Source of the DNA: Phyllobacterium myrsinacearum
GTDB lineage: Bacteria > Pseudomonadota > Alphaproteobacteria > Rhizobiales > Rhizobiaceae
Length of the DNA stretch: 64,000 bases
Assembly: GCF_002980555.1 (NCBI RefSeq)
Contig: NZ_PVBT01000003.1
Coordinates: forward strand, 248,001 to 312,000
Direction of reading: 5' to 3'
Shown: in pieces, positions 1 through 9,816 of the stretch
Position numbering within the stretch: position 1 is the stretch's first letter
Layout of the letters: each line of letters starts with the position of its first letter
Program-made: the position numbers and the translations under genes
Notes under the pieces: model-generated
Database searches by the model: none
What the model saw: the letters and a program-made list of their open reading frames with translations, nothing else
What the model was told of the DNA's origin: nothing

Positions 1-626
1 AGGAACATCGCGCCAAATCCGGTGTCGAAGACACGATCATCAACGCACTGGGCACGATCGAAGGCCTGCCGATCGTGGCAACAGTTCAGGATTTCAGCTT
101 CATCGGCGGATCGCTGGGCATGGCGGCGGGCGAAGCCATCATCAAGGCGTTTGAAACGGCAATCGCCGAGAAGCGGCCGCTGGTGCTGTTTGCCGCATCC
201 GGCGGCGCCCGCATGCAGGAAGGCATTCTTTCGCTGATGCAGCTGCCGCGCACCACGGTTGCCGTGGAGATGCTGAAGGAAGCGGGCCTGCCCTATATCG
301 TCGTCCTCACCAACCCGACCACGGGCGGCGTCACCGCCTCCTACGCCATGCTGGGCGATATCCACATTGCCGAGCCGGGCGCGCTGATTGGCTTTGCCGG
401 GCAACGTGTCATCGAGCAGACCATCCGCGAAAAGCTGCCGGAAGGCTTCCAGACCGCCGAATACCTGAAGGCCCATGGCATGGTCGACATGGTCGTGCCG
501 CGTACCGAACTCAAAGCCACCATCGCGCGTCTGTTGAAGATGCTCATGGGCGAAAAGGCCACCGAGGTTCCCGTTGCCAAGCCCAATGGTGCGGCGCTGC
601 CGGCAACGATTGAAGCCGAAGCTTGA
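1..626 (+). CDS. accD: Acetyl-CoA carboxylase carboxyltransferase subunit beta (3' part)
   Basis: The reading frame enters from the left edge (first full codon at base 3) and stops at 626, so the N-terminal part, including the zinc-ribbon region expected for AccD, is outside the window. AccD pairs with AccA to move the carboxyl group from carboxybiotin to acetyl-CoA, giving malonyl-CoA for fatty acid synthesis in the cytoplasm. Visible crotonase-fold signatures are SGGARMQEG and [17 protein letters not shown], followed by the [12 protein letters not shown] helix typical of the family. folC follows after 24 bases in the same direction, the usual alphaproteobacterial accD-folC pair. Identification is secure; only the N-terminus is unseen. 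Confidence 0.96.
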   Translation, partial: EHRAKSGVEDTIINALGTIEGLPIVATVQDFSFIGGSLGMAAGEAIIKAFETAIAEKRPLVLFAASGGARMQEGILSLMQLPRTTVAVEMLKEAGLPYIVVLTNPTTGGVTASYAMLGDIHIAEPGALIGFAGQRVIEQTIREKLPEGFQTAEYLKAHGMVDMVVPRTELKATIARLLKMLMGEKATEVPVAKPNGAALPATIEAEA

Positions 627-650
627 TTCAATTGATGGTTCTGGAGGCCT

Positions 651-1997
651 TTGCCCTTGGCTTTGTCTGTGTCGTCGAAGGCTGAGGCGATCATCGAGCG
701 TTTGCTCGGGCTTCACCCAAAGGGTTTCGACCTGTCGCTGGGGCGCATCACGCGTCTTCTCCATGCCTTGGGCAATCCGCACCTGAAAATGCCGCCCGTT
801 ATCCATGTGGCGGGCACCAATGGCAAGGGATCCTGCGTTGCTTTCTCGCGGGCGCTTTTGGAAGCTGCCGGTTATACGGTGCACGTGCACACCTCGCCGC
901 ATCTCGTTCACTGGTATGAGCGTTACAGGCTCGGTGCGCCGGGCGGCGGCAAGCTGGTCGACGATGAAACCTTTGCCGATGCACTCACCCGGGTCGAGGA
1001 AGCCAATGCCGGTCAGGCCATCACTGTTTTCGAGATACTGACCGCCGTCACCTTCGTGCTGTTTGCCGAACACCCGGCCGATGCCGTGATCCTGGAGGTC
1101 GGGCTTGGCGGCCGTTTCGACGCGACCAATGTCATTGCGGAGCCTGCGGTCAGCGTCATCATGCCGATCTCACTCGATCACCAGCCCTATCTCGGCGACC
1201 GTGTCGAGCTGATTGCAGCGGAGAAGGCCGGGATCATCAAGCCGGGCTGTCCGGTTGTCATCGGTGCGCAGGAAGAAGAAGCGGCACGCCTGGTGCTGAT
1301 CGAGACGGCTGAGCGGCGGGATTGCCCGTTTGCCGTCTATGGCCAGGATTTCCTTGCCTTTGAAGAGCGCGGCCGGATGATCTATCAGGACAATACGGGC
1401 CTGCTCGACCTGCCCCTGCCGGCCTTGCTCGGGCGGCACCAATTGTCCAATGCGGCTGCCGCCATTCAGGCCGTGAAGACGGCGGGCTTTACGCTGCCGG
1501 ATTATGCCATCGAAACCGCCATGACGACGGTCGAATGGCCCGCCCGCATGCAGCGTCTGATCAAGGGCAAGCTGGTCGAGCTGGCAGTGCCCGGTTCGGA
1601 AATATGGCTCGATGGCGGGCATAACCCCGGAGCGGGCCTGGTGATCGCCGAGGCGATCGCGTCGCTGGAAGACCGCAGTCCGCGCCCGCTTTTCCTCATC
1701 ACCGGAATGATCAACACGAAGGATCCGATCGGCTATTTCGAAGCCTTCACCGGCATGGCGCGGCATGTCTATACTGTGCCGATCCGCTCCAGCGATTCCG
1801 GCATTCCGCATGAACAGCTGGCGATTGCCGCCGGCGATGCCGGCCTTTCCGCCGAGCCCGTGCATTCCGTCGAGAATGCGCTGAAAATATTGCGGGACAG
1901 CTGGGACAAATCCGAACCGGCGCCCCGCATTCTCATCGGCGGCTCGCTGTATCTCGCCGGCGACGTTCTGGCCGAAAACGGCACCCCGCCGCAATAA
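651..1997 (+). CDS. folC: Bifunctional folylpolyglutamate synthase / dihydrofolate synthase
   Basis: FolC adds glutamate to dihydropteroate, making dihydrofolate, and extends the polyglutamate tail of folates, in the cytoplasm. The 448-residue protein has the Mur-ligase-type P-loop VAGTNGKGS at about residues 53-61, the ILEVGLGGRFDATN segment and a C-terminal Mur-ligase domain with LDGGHNP. The start is a TTG at 651 preceded by GGAGG at 643-647, which is why I accept a non-ATG start. It lies 24 bases after accD and is probably co-transcribed with it. A hairpin shared with convergent trxA follows directly. Confidence 0.95.
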   Translation: MPLALSVSSKAEAIIERLLGLHPKGFDLSLGRITRLLHALGNPHLKMPPVIHVAGTNGKGSCVAFSRALLEAAGYTVHVHTSPHLVHWYERYRLGAPGGGKLVDDETFADALTRVEEANAGQAITVFEILTAVTFVLFAEHPADAVILEVGLGGRFDATNVIAEPAVSVIMPISLDHQPYLGDRVELIAAEKAGIIKPGCPVVIGAQEEEAARLVLIETAERRDCPFAVYGQDFLAFEERGRMIYQDNTGLLDLPLPALLGRHQLSNAAAAIQAVKTAGFTLPDYAIETAMTTVEWPARMQRLIKGKLVELAVPGSEIWLDGGHNPGAGLVIAEAIASLEDRSPRPLFLITGMINTKDPIGYFEAFTGMARHVYTVPIRSSDSGIPHEQLAIAAGDAGLSAEPVHSVENALKILRDSWDKSEPAPRILIGGSLYLAGDVLAENGTPPQ

Positions 1998-2022
1998 AAA
2001 ACCCGGCACGAATGCCGGGTTT
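1995..2022. terminator. Bidirectional terminator between folC and trxA
   Basis: A perfect 9-bp stem (AACCCGGCA / TGCCGGGTT, four-base loop) sits between the convergent folC and trxA stops. Read on the minus strand it is followed by TTTTTTATT, so it suits trxA best; on the plus strand the tail is short. Confidence 0.85.
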
Positions 2023-2049
2023 GATGGATGGATAGATAGGACGTTCGGC

Positions 2050-2373
2050 TTATGCGGCTGAATTGCGGATCCAGTCGCTGAGCTTGCTCTTGGGAGCAGC
2101 GCCAACCAGATTGGCAGCCAGTTCGCCATCCTTGAACATCAGCAAGGTCGGAATGGAACGCACGCCGAACTGGGCTGCAAGTTCCGGATTCTCGTCGATG
2201 TTGACTTTGGCAATCGTCACCTTGCCTGCCATTTCCGAAGCGATTTCTTCAAGGGCAGGAGCGATCATCTTGCAGGGGCCGCACCACTCGGCCCAGAAAT
2301 CAACAACAACAGGCTGACCTGCCTGAAGTACATCGGACTGGAAATTGCTGGTGTCGATCTTGACGGTAGCCAT
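2050..2373 (-). CDS. trxA: Thioredoxin 1
   Basis: A classic 107-residue cytoplasmic thioredoxin that reduces protein disulfides using electrons from thioredoxin reductase. The active site WCGPC is at residues 30-34, within [14 protein letters not shown], and the cis-proline region reads [11 protein letters not shown]. The length matches the family exactly. It lies downstream of addA in the same direction with a 75-base gap, so it may have its own promoter or be read from the addBA transcript. It ends at a strong hairpin shared with folC. A second, longer thioredoxin-domain protein, CnoX, is encoded at 55629. Confidence 0.97.
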   Translation of the reverse strand: MATVKIDTSNFQSDVLQAGQPVVVDFWAEWCGPCKMIAPALEEIASEMAGKVTIAKVNIDENPELAAQFGVRSIPTLLMFKDGELAANLVGAAPKSKLSDWIRNSAA

Positions 2374-2448
2374 CGGCTTTTCCTTATCGGTTATTGAATG
2401 TTGCCCATCATGTGGTGAGTCTACCCACCCGCGTCAAGCTCGGTCATC

Positions 2449-5400
2449 TCACGATGCGGTGAGACGGGCAAGGGCGGCCTGCATCTCATTCACCGGAATA
2501 TCGATGAGATGGGGACCTTCGGTGAACAGCAAAGCAGCTTCCACGCTCTTTCCCGGATAAAGCGGCTCCAGCAGCTGCCGGTAGAGTGCCAGCTGTGCCA
2601 CATAGGCGTCGGGCACCTCTTTCAGGCTGCGTGGCGCCGGGCGGTTGGTCTTGTAATCGACGATCAGCACGCGATTTTCGCTCACCGCAAGCCGGTCAAT
2701 GACGCCGGATACGGCATGATCCTTGCCGCGCAGATGCAGCGTGCCCATGACAGCGATTTCCGCAAGGGAACCCGGCGCGAAGACCGGCGCGAAACGCTGA
2801 TCGTCCATCACGGCAAATGCCGATTGCAGGGCGCTTTCAATTTCTTCCGGCGTCCAGTCAAAGGCAGCGCGGGAGAGATACCGGCCGGCGGCAGCGCGGC
2901 GTTGATCGGCGGGCAGATTGGGCAATGTCTGCAGCAGCGCATGGATGACCGTACCGCGCCGGATCGCGAAGGAGGGATCGGTGCCCTCTGCGCCGAGAAC
3001 CGGCGAGCCGGTGAGCAGCGGCTCTTCCGTCTCGGGCTCGATCAGAAGAGACACGCCGGACGGCGCGAGCGGGCGCGGCAGCCCGGCCTCCCTTGCCATG
3101 GGCGCGCGATACCGGGACGGGAAAGGCATCACCGATGCCGCCGGCATCAGTTCCGGCTCCTGCACCGGACCGGTGCTCCGCGCAGTCTCGCGGTAACGTT
3201 TCGCCACGATGCCCTCAACCGGATGATCGAACGGTTCGCTCACATCCGTGAGCGCCGCATCGACAAGACCGTGCCACGTATCCGGTGACTGGCGGGCACC
3301 GCGGTAGCCGCACACGATCAGGCGATCCTCCGCACGGGTCATGCCGACATAGAGCAGGCGGCGATATTCCTCTTCCGACCGCACTTTCAGGCTGTCGACG
3401 ATGGAACCGGTAAAGGCGGTTGCATAGGATTTGGACGGCACGAAAAGGAAGCCCTTGCCCTGCCACCCCTCCTCTTCCTTCATGGGGAAGGACAGAAGAT
3501 TGGGCGTGCGCCCGCCCGATGAAGCGGAACTGCCGGAATCAACCAGGAATACCACCGCAGCTTCAAGCCCCTTGGCCGCATGCACGGTCATGATGCGCAC
3601 TTCATCCCGGCTCTGGTCCAGCTCGCGCTTGATCTCCGGCGTGGCCGCGTCCAGCGTTTCCAGGAACGCCTGCAGTCCGGGAAGACCGGTCTTTTCCGTG
3701 GCGATGGCATAGTTCTGGAATTCGTCGATGACGTCGCCAGCCTCATGCCCCAGCCGCGCCAGAAGCTCGCGCCGCGCACCGCCGCTGCCGAGAATATCGG
3801 CGTAGAACTCGAATACCGGCACCGTATCGGCACGGTTGCGCCACTCCTGCAGGCGCTTGGCGACGGCCGCCAGCGCCGGATCGGTCTTCGCCCGGATCGA
3901 CAGGCGCTGATGCAGGGTTTCGTTCTCCGCCCGCCCATGCGCCAGATGAAAAAGCTGGTCGTCGTCCCATTTGAAGATCGGGCTCTTGAGCAATGCCGCC
4001 AGCGACAGATCGTCGGAGGGCAAGAGCATGAAACGGCCGAGCGCCATCAAATCCTTGACGGCGATATGATCCGTCAGTTTCAGCCGGTCGGCACCGGCCA
4101 CCGGCACATGGCGCTTCTTCAACTCACGCGACAGGGCGGGCATGAACTGATCGCGCTTGCGCACCAGGACCATGATATCGCGCGCCTGCAGACGCCGGTT
4201 CTTGCCTTCGATGACCTCGCCGTTTTTCAACCAGAGATCGATGGTCCTGGCGATCTGTTCCGCAAGCCTGACCGGCGGCGCGGGAAGACTGTCGACCGGC
4301 GTGCGCCAATCCTCCTCCTGCTCCGTGGTTTCGGGCGTCAGCATATCCCAGATCTGCACTTCACCGGGATCACCGGACCGGATCGCCGTATGGACAGTCG
4401 CCCCATGGTCGGCACCAAAGCCGCGATTGGCTTCAGGCCGCTTGAACACGGCATCCACTGCGGACAAAACGTCGGGCACGGAGCGGAAGGAGAAGTTCAG
4501 ATTGACCCTGGAGAAACTCAGTTCGGCATTTTCAGCGTTCTTCTCGGTTGCCTTGCCATGGCGGGCGAAATCTTCCGGGATGGCACCCTGAAACGAATAG
4601 ATGGACTGCTTTTCGTCGCCCACGGCAAACAGGGTGCGCCGGACGGTGCGTGCGGTATTGCCGGAAAAAAACTCCTCGCTGAGCAGGCGAATGACTCGCC
4701 ACTGATTGGGGCTGGTATCCTGCGCCTCATCGACCAGAATATGATCGATGCCCTTGTCGAGCTTGTACTGCACCCACGGCCCGGCATCCTGCCGCGCCAG
4801 CAGCGCCACCGTGCGCACGATCAAATCATCGAAGTCGAGAAGGCCCCGCGCCCTTTTCATCTGCTGGTAACGTCCAATCAGATCGTCGACCAGCACCAGC
4901 GCCGACAGGGTGAGCCGGATCTGCCGCAGCTGCTTCAGGCGGTCCAGGCCGCTGAAAATCCTGTCCGCTGACCGGTCATAGCGTTCGATGAAATCGGGAA
5001 TGCGGTCAGTCACGCCTTTCGACGCGACATACCCGCCGCTCTTGGGATCGCCTGTCGCTTTGAGAAAGGCTGCCCGCAGCACCTCTTCGCGCTGATCGAT
5101 CTGATCATTCACCTTGGCAAACCGCAGCAGGAGCGCAAACTCCTGGGCCCGCGAAGCGCCCTTCGGCACCGTCATGATATCGTCCAGCACGCCCTGCGGG
5201 AATTCCGGAACCGGCCAGAGGGTGGACAGAATATCGTCTTCCGTCTCCGCGCCAGTGAAACCGAACTGGGCAAAGAACAGCGGGCGCCGCAGCGCATCAT
5301 GACCCACATCGCGAATGAACTGGGTCAGGTCATGGCGCTTGTTGACGGCTTCATCGAGCAGTTCCTGCAACCCGAACTCGCCGGCCGCGTCCAGGACGTC

Positions 5401-5952
5401 GTTGAAGGCAGCCGCAAGCTCGACATTACCGTCAAGCCGCGCCGTCTGCAGCAGCTGGCGGCGTGCTTCCCCCACCAACGCCACCTGCATCATGTCATCC
5501 ATCAATTCGAAATGACCGGCGATGTTCGCTTCCAATGGAAACTGATGCAGAATGGCCTCGCAAAAGGCGTGGATGGTCTGGATCTTCAGCCCGCCCGGTG
5601 TTTCCAATGCCCGGGCAAACAGGCGGCGCGCCTGCGCCAGCCGCGCGGGTCCGGGACGCTTGCCGTCAATTTTCTCGATCGTCTGCGCCAGCGCCTCCTC
5701 ATCCATGGTTGCCCAGTCGGAAAGCCGGGCAAAGACGCGGTTCTGCATGACGGCGGCGGCGGCCTTGGTGTAGGTCAGACACAGTATTTTTGACGGATCG
5801 GTGCCGTCGAGCAGCAGGCGGATGACCCGTTCGGTCAGAACGTGTGTCTTGCCCGACCCGGCATTGGCGGACACCCAGACGGAATCCACCGGATTGGCAG
5901 CGCTGTTCTGATCGTCAATGGTTTCCCTGGGGATGTTGAGCGGCCTTTTCAT
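2449..5952 (-). CDS. addA: Double-strand break repair helicase-nuclease AddA
   Basis: AddA is the UvrD-type helicase and nuclease half of AddAB, which resects double-strand DNA ends and starts RecA recombination; it replaces RecBCD in alphaproteobacteria. The 1167-residue protein carries Walker A in SANAGSGKTH at about residues 28-37, the helicase motif II HILVDEAQDTSPNQW, and a C-terminal PD-(D/E)XK nuclease motif VDYKTNRP. Length is normal for the family. Its ATG overlaps the addB stop as ATGA (5949-5952), so the two are translationally coupled. The gene belongs to the leftward divL-tsaE/amgK-murU-addB-addA run. Confidence 0.96.
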   Translation of the reverse strand: MKRPLNIPRETIDDQNSAANPVDSVWVSANAGSGKTHVLTERVIRLLLDGTDPSKILCLTYTKAAAAVMQNRVFARLSDWATMDEEALAQTIEKIDGKRPGPARLAQARRLFARALETPGGLKIQTIHAFCEAILHQFPLEANIAGHFELMDDMMQVALVGEARRQLLQTARLDGNVELAAAFNDVLDAAGEFGLQELLDEAVNKRHDLTQFIRDVGHDALRRPLFFAQFGFTGAETEDDILSTLWPVPEFPQGVLDDIMTVPKGASRAQEFALLLRFAKVNDQIDQREEVLRAAFLKATGDPKSGGYVASKGVTDRIPDFIERYDRSADRIFSGLDRLKQLRQIRLTLSALVLVDDLIGRYQQMKRARGLLDFDDLIVRTVALLARQDAGPWVQYKLDKGIDHILVDEAQDTSPNQWRVIRLLSEEFFSGNTARTVRRTLFAVGDEKQSIYSFQGAIPEDFARHGKATEKNAENAELSFSRVNLNFSFRSVPDVLSAVDAVFKRPEANRGFGADHGATVHTAIRSGDPGEVQIWDMLTPETTEQEEDWRTPVDSLPAPPVRLAEQIARTIDLWLKNGEVIEGKNRRLQARDIMVLVRKRDQFMPALSRELKKRHVPVAGADRLKLTDHIAVKDLMALGRFMLLPSDDLSLAALLKSPIFKWDDDQLFHLAHGRAENETLHQRLSIRAKTDPALAAVAKRLQEWRNRADTVPVFEFYADILGSGGARRELLARLGHEAGDVIDEFQNYAIATEKTGLPGLQAFLETLDAATPEIKRELDQSRDEVRIMTVHAAKGLEAAVVFLVDSGSSASSGGRTPNLLSFPMKEEEGWQGKGFLFVPSKSYATAFTGSIVDSLKVRSEEEYRRLLYVGMTRAEDRLIVCGYRGARQSPDTWHGLVDAALTDVSEPFDHPVEGIVAKRYRETARSTGPVQEPELMPAASVMPFPSRYRAPMAREAGLPRPLAPSGVSLLIEPETEEPLLTGSPVLGAEGTDPSFAIRRGTVIHALLQTLPNLPADQRRAAAGRYLSRAAFDWTPEEIESALQSAFAVMDDQRFAPVFAPGSLAEIAVMGTLHLRGKDHAVSGVIDRLAVSENRVLIVDYKTNRPAPRSLKEVPDAYVAQLALYRQLLEPLYPGKSVEAALLFTEGPHLIDIPVNEMQAALARLTAS

Positions 5953-8900
5953 TCCCCGCCCTCCCCGCCATCGTCAGCGCCGCCTGCCGACCATTCCAGC
6001 ACCCGCGCGAGATGATCGTAGTCCCCGGTCAGATCGCTTTCCTTGAATGGCAAGGCGCGCGACAGATATCCTTTTTGCGGATCATGATAGGCAACAAGCA
6101 GTTCATTCAAGCGGAGCCACGCAAGCACACCCAGCTCAGGCGCGGTCTTTTCGCTCTTGCTGGCCGCTGTTCCCACCTTGAGAATCGATTCCGGATCGAC
6201 CCTGCCGTTTGGCCGCAAGCGCACATAGAGTAGATCCGAGGCCTGACGTGCACCAACTTCGTGAAAGGCACCGCGGGCGAGAAGCGCCGCTTCCAGCGCC
6301 AGCTGCGGCGAGAGCAGCACATGCGCCTGTTTGCGCGAGGGGGTGGAGCCGGTCTTGTAGTCGATGATTTCAACGGTCCCGTCCCGCATCAGATCAACAC
6401 GGTCGGCACGGCCGGAAAGCGTGACACCTGACGCTTCCACCGGGATTTTCTTCGAGGCGATTTCCGGATGGCGCTCGGCCAGCAGCGGCGCCCGGTCGCG
6501 CTCCCATTGCAGGAACTCCGGCACGAGGTTCAGGAAACGCGGCCACCACACCGCATCGATTTCTTCCGGCAAGGCGATGTCATCGAAATAGCGCCGGCCA
6601 ATCTCCGAAAGCCGGGCCGCTGCATCGGTACGAACCGGATCGATACCCTGCTCGGTGAAATGCGCCAGAATGTCGTGAAACAGCGAGCCGCGCTCCGCCG
6701 CATCGGGATCACGGATCAGCGGTTCAATGGGACGCAGGCGCAGGATACGCCGGGCGAAGATCGCGTAGGGATCGCGCCGCAGGGTTTCAATTTCCGTGAC
6801 GGAAAAATGTTTTGGCCGCGCCTCCAGCGGTGGCTTTGGCTCTGGCCGTTTGACAAAGTCCTCGTCGGGCGCGTCATCAATGTCCCGGGCCCAATGCAGA
6901 TATTGCGCGCCGCGGGCGCGCAATTCGTCACCGGCCTTCTTGCCAAGCACCGTTTCCAGCCGCTGCAGCCAGCGCGACGCAACGGTAGGCGCATTGGCCG
7001 AGCGCTGCGCCCGGCTGAGAATGACACGTTCCATGCCGAGCGCCATCTGGAAATCATGCGCCGCAAGGCCGGTGCGCCGTTCCGGCGGTTCCAGGTTGAT
7101 GACGGCTTTCATCGGCCGGGACATGAAGGGATCGTTGCGGGTCTTGCCCGGCCAGGACCCCTCGTTCAAGCCGCCGATGATGACGGTATCGACGGTCTGC
7201 AGGCGTGCTTCCAGCGCACCCCAGATAAACAGGCGCGGATGGGCACCGGCCTTGGGTTTCACCACCTCACCTGCCATCAGCGCTTCGATCATTGCCGGCC
7301 ATTCAACCGGCATGAAATCGAGACCGGAATCGGCAGAGACGAGATTGCGCAGAAAGGCTGCGAACTGTTCGCCGGCCGCGCCAGCATAGAGCCCCGATAT
7401 ATCGCCCCTGTCATCGCGGACCAGATTTTCAAGGCTGGCAATTGTCGCCCGGACGATATCCGATATTTCCACGGATTCGCGCACCTGCGTGAAGACACTC
7501 AGCTCAAGCATGCATTGCCCAAGGGCCGCGCAGACGATCCGGGCGGCCTCAACACGCTGCGCGGAGATCTGGCGCAGCCAGGCAGGCTCGAATGGTGCCG
7601 TACTGCCTTCGGCAAGACGCCGCTCAAAGAATTCAGCCAGTCCTGCCAGGGTCGCGCGCCCGGTGCCGCCGCGCAGGGCAATCAGCTCAATGGTTTCTGC
7701 AGCCTGCCTGACGGCATTGCGGTCCATGCCGAGCCGTGTCAGCGGATGCTTGAGCAATGCCAGCAGCACGACAGGGTCACCCGGATTGAACACCGTTTCG
7801 AGGGTGAGGCGCAAAAGCGTTGCCGGTTGCGTCTCGCGCAGGGCATGACCGCCGGAATCATCGGCAGCAATGTTGAAACGCGCGAGCTCACTCGCCACAC
7901 GCCGGGCAAGGTCCCGATCAGCCGTAATGAGTGCCGCCGTCTTGTCAGGCGCTTCGATGGCATCGCGCAGGGCGATCGCCACAGCCAGCGCTTCCTCGCG
8001 CTCATTGGCTGCCTCGATCAGGGCGACGGGCGCGACCGCCGCGGAAAACGCGTTGCTATCCCGGTTGATCGCACTCCACGCCTCGCTTGTTTCGGCCGGG
8101 CGCATGGCTTCCGCCAGCAGATGCTCGCGCGCGCGCTTCTGCGGGCTCACCGTACCGAGACGAATGACGTCCTGGCGCAGGACGCCAAGCTCGGCCAGAA
8201 GCTTCCTCAGGCCGAATTGCGGATGACCAAAGATGGACGGATTGTCCTGCGTGTTGGCCAGCACCTGCCAGCTCGGCTCATCCATGTCGCGATCAAGCCC
8301 CGGCAGAACCACCGCACCTTGTGGCAGAGCGGCGATTGCACTGAGAAGATGTGCCGTGGCCGGGATCGAGCCAGTGGAACCAGCAGCGATGACCGGGCCA
8401 TCGGGCGGACTGCGCAGAAGCCGCTCCGCTTCCAGTTCAATCAGCTGATTGCGGTGGGCGGCGGGGTTGGACCGGTGCCGCTCATTGAGAATATCCGGCC
8501 AGAGACTGGTGACGATGTTGAGGAAATCCAACGTCACCTGCCACCACTCCGGCAGTTCTTCCGAAACGATGTTCGACAGCGTGCTCCAGCCGCTTGCCTC
8601 GGTCTCCACCTGATCCATGAGCCCGGCCAGATCCCGCGCCAGCCAGATGGCATCCGCCGTGGTCGCCGGAATGGCGATATCCTCATTGCCGAACAGCGCG
8701 CGGACATGTTCCGGCAGGCGCTCCCGCCACGGCCGTACCAGCCGCGCAAGCAGAAGCAGCCGTTCCGTCGAACTGACCGGCGGCAGCAGATCGAAAAACG
8801 CGTCCGACCCCATATCGAACATCGCCGCATCCTCATCGACATCCCCAAGCGGCCGGATGACGGGAAGGATTGCGGATTTCACCGGACTCTTTTCCACAAG

Positions 8901-9092
8901 CAGCGAGCGCAGGGTTCGCGCTGCGCGGCGGGTCGGCACATAAATCGTCGCCCGGGCAAGCGCCAGCGGATCGGCAGGGTTGGCCGGAAAACCCGGAATG
9001 AGGTTGCCGGACAGAACCGCGTCAACCAGAGCGGGAAGAAACGGGTCTCCGGGAGCTATCGAGAAAATGCGTGGGCTGTGGCGCTCAACCAT
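5949..9092 (-). CDS. addB: Double-strand break repair protein AddB
   Basis: AddB is the partner subunit of AddA. It supplies the second nuclease and the inactivated helicase fold that reads recombination hotspots. About 1047 residues, with a C-terminal PD-(D/E)XK nuclease motif EIIDYKTGS and the long helicase-like body. I start it at the ATG at 9092 (MVERHSPRIF), which overlaps the murU stop by 8 bases; an ATG-less upstream extension to 9116 is possible but would overlap murU further. The C-terminal tail contains no cysteines, so the Fe-S cluster known from Bacillus AddB is not apparent. It is translationally coupled to addA. Confidence 0.94.
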   Translation of the reverse strand: MVERHSPRIFSIAPGDPFLPALVDAVLSGNLIPGFPANPADPLALARATIYVPTRRAARTLRSLLVEKSPVKSAILPVIRPLGDVDEDAAMFDMGSDAFFDLLPPVSSTERLLLLARLVRPWRERLPEHVRALFGNEDIAIPATTADAIWLARDLAGLMDQVETEASGWSTLSNIVSEELPEWWQVTLDFLNIVTSLWPDILNERHRSNPAAHRNQLIELEAERLLRSPPDGPVIAAGSTGSIPATAHLLSAIAALPQGAVVLPGLDRDMDEPSWQVLANTQDNPSIFGHPQFGLRKLLAELGVLRQDVIRLGTVSPQKRAREHLLAEAMRPAETSEAWSAINRDSNAFSAAVAPVALIEAANEREEALAVAIALRDAIEAPDKTAALITADRDLARRVASELARFNIAADDSGGHALRETQPATLLRLTLETVFNPGDPVVLLALLKHPLTRLGMDRNAVRQAAETIELIALRGGTGRATLAGLAEFFERRLAEGSTAPFEPAWLRQISAQRVEAARIVCAALGQCMLELSVFTQVRESVEISDIVRATIASLENLVRDDRGDISGLYAGAAGEQFAAFLRNLVSADSGLDFMPVEWPAMIEALMAGEVVKPKAGAHPRLFIWGALEARLQTVDTVIIGGLNEGSWPGKTRNDPFMSRPMKAVINLEPPERRTGLAAHDFQMALGMERVILSRAQRSANAPTVASRWLQRLETVLGKKAGDELRARGAQYLHWARDIDDAPDEDFVKRPEPKPPLEARPKHFSVTEIETLRRDPYAIFARRILRLRPIEPLIRDPDAAERGSLFHDILAHFTEQGIDPVRTDAAARLSEIGRRYFDDIALPEEIDAVWWPRFLNLVPEFLQWERDRAPLLAERHPEIASKKIPVEASGVTLSGRADRVDLMRDGTVEIIDYKTGSTPSRKQAHVLLSPQLALEAALLARGAFHEVGARQASDLLYVRLRPNGRVDPESILKVGTAASKSEKTAPELGVLAWLRLNELLVAYHDPQKGYLSRALPFKESDLTGDYDHLARVLEWSAGGADDGGEGGE

Positions 9093-9816
9093 GGGTCTCC
9101 TGCCCAAGACGCGCAATCACGGCTTCCGCCTCTCCGATCGCCTCGGGCGTGCCGACAGTCAGCCAATGGCCCTGCATCGGCATCCCGAAGAGACGCCCGG
9201 CGCCGATGGCTTCATCGAAATAGCGATTGAGCGACGCACGCGCCACCGGCTTCCCGTCGAAGAGACGTGGATGCGTGATCGCAGCCCCGGCATAGATATA
9301 GGGCGATGCATCGCCTTCGTGGAAACGCTGCAACCTTCCCTCGGCATCCAAGGTAAAATCGCCGCGGCCTTCATAGCCGGTTGCCTGATCCATCCGCGCC
9401 ACCATCACAAGAATGTCCATCTTCGAAGCATCCCATGCTTCGGCGAGGCGGACAAGATTGGGACGGGGGCCGTCGATCCAGAATGTATCGGCGTTGAGAA
9501 TATAGAAGGCATCCCGGCCGATCAGCGGCAGCGCCTTGACGATGCCGCCAGCCGAATCGAGGAGTTCAGCCCGCTCGTCCGATATGGCGATCACCGGTGA
9601 GCGCCGCGATGCAAGATGCTGCTCCATCTGGTCGGCGAGATAATGAACATTGACCACGGCGCGGGCAACGCCTGCTGCATTGAGCGCGTCAAACGACCAA
9701 TCGATCAATGATTTGCCGGCTACCTTTACCAAGGGCTTTGGTATCGTATCCGTGATGGGACGCAAACGCTTGCCGAGGCCCGCAGCCAGAACTATCGCCG
9801 TACCGGGTATCGTCAT
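9085..9816 (-). CDS. murU: N-acetylmuramate-1-phosphate uridylyltransferase-like nucleotidyltransferase
   Basis: A 243-residue nucleotidyltransferase whose N-terminus has the sugar-1-phosphate nucleotidyltransferase signature AAGLGKRLRP (about residues 11-20) followed by IPKPLVKVAGKSLID. In the peptidoglycan recycling route described in Pseudomonas, AmgK phosphorylates MurNAc at C1 and MurU makes UDP-MurNAc, bypassing de novo synthesis. The neighbour immediately upstream is an AmgK-like kinase fused to TsaE, which supports MurU over a mannose or glucose nucleotidyltransferase. The two genes abut (9816/9817). The family call is sure; substrate is inferred from context. Confidence 0.82.
   Translation of the reverse strand: MTIPGTAIVLAAGLGKRLRPITDTIPKPLVKVAGKSLIDWSFDALNAAGVARAVVNVHYLADQMEQHLASRRSPVIAISDERAELLDSAGGIVKALPLIGRDAFYILNADTFWIDGPRPNLVRLAEAWDASKMDILVMVARMDQATGYEGRGDFTLDAEGRLQRFHEGDASPYIYAGAAITHPRLFDGKPVARASLNRYFDEAIGAGRLFGMPMQGHWLTVGTPEAIGEAEAVIARLGQETHG

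Noticed and set aside
6468-9230. A 920-codon open frame on the plus strand opposite addB
   Set aside because: It lies wholly antisense to a well-supported gene with intact motifs, its protein is Arg/Gly/His-rich without recognisable domains, and such long shadows are expected in GC-rich coding DNA.
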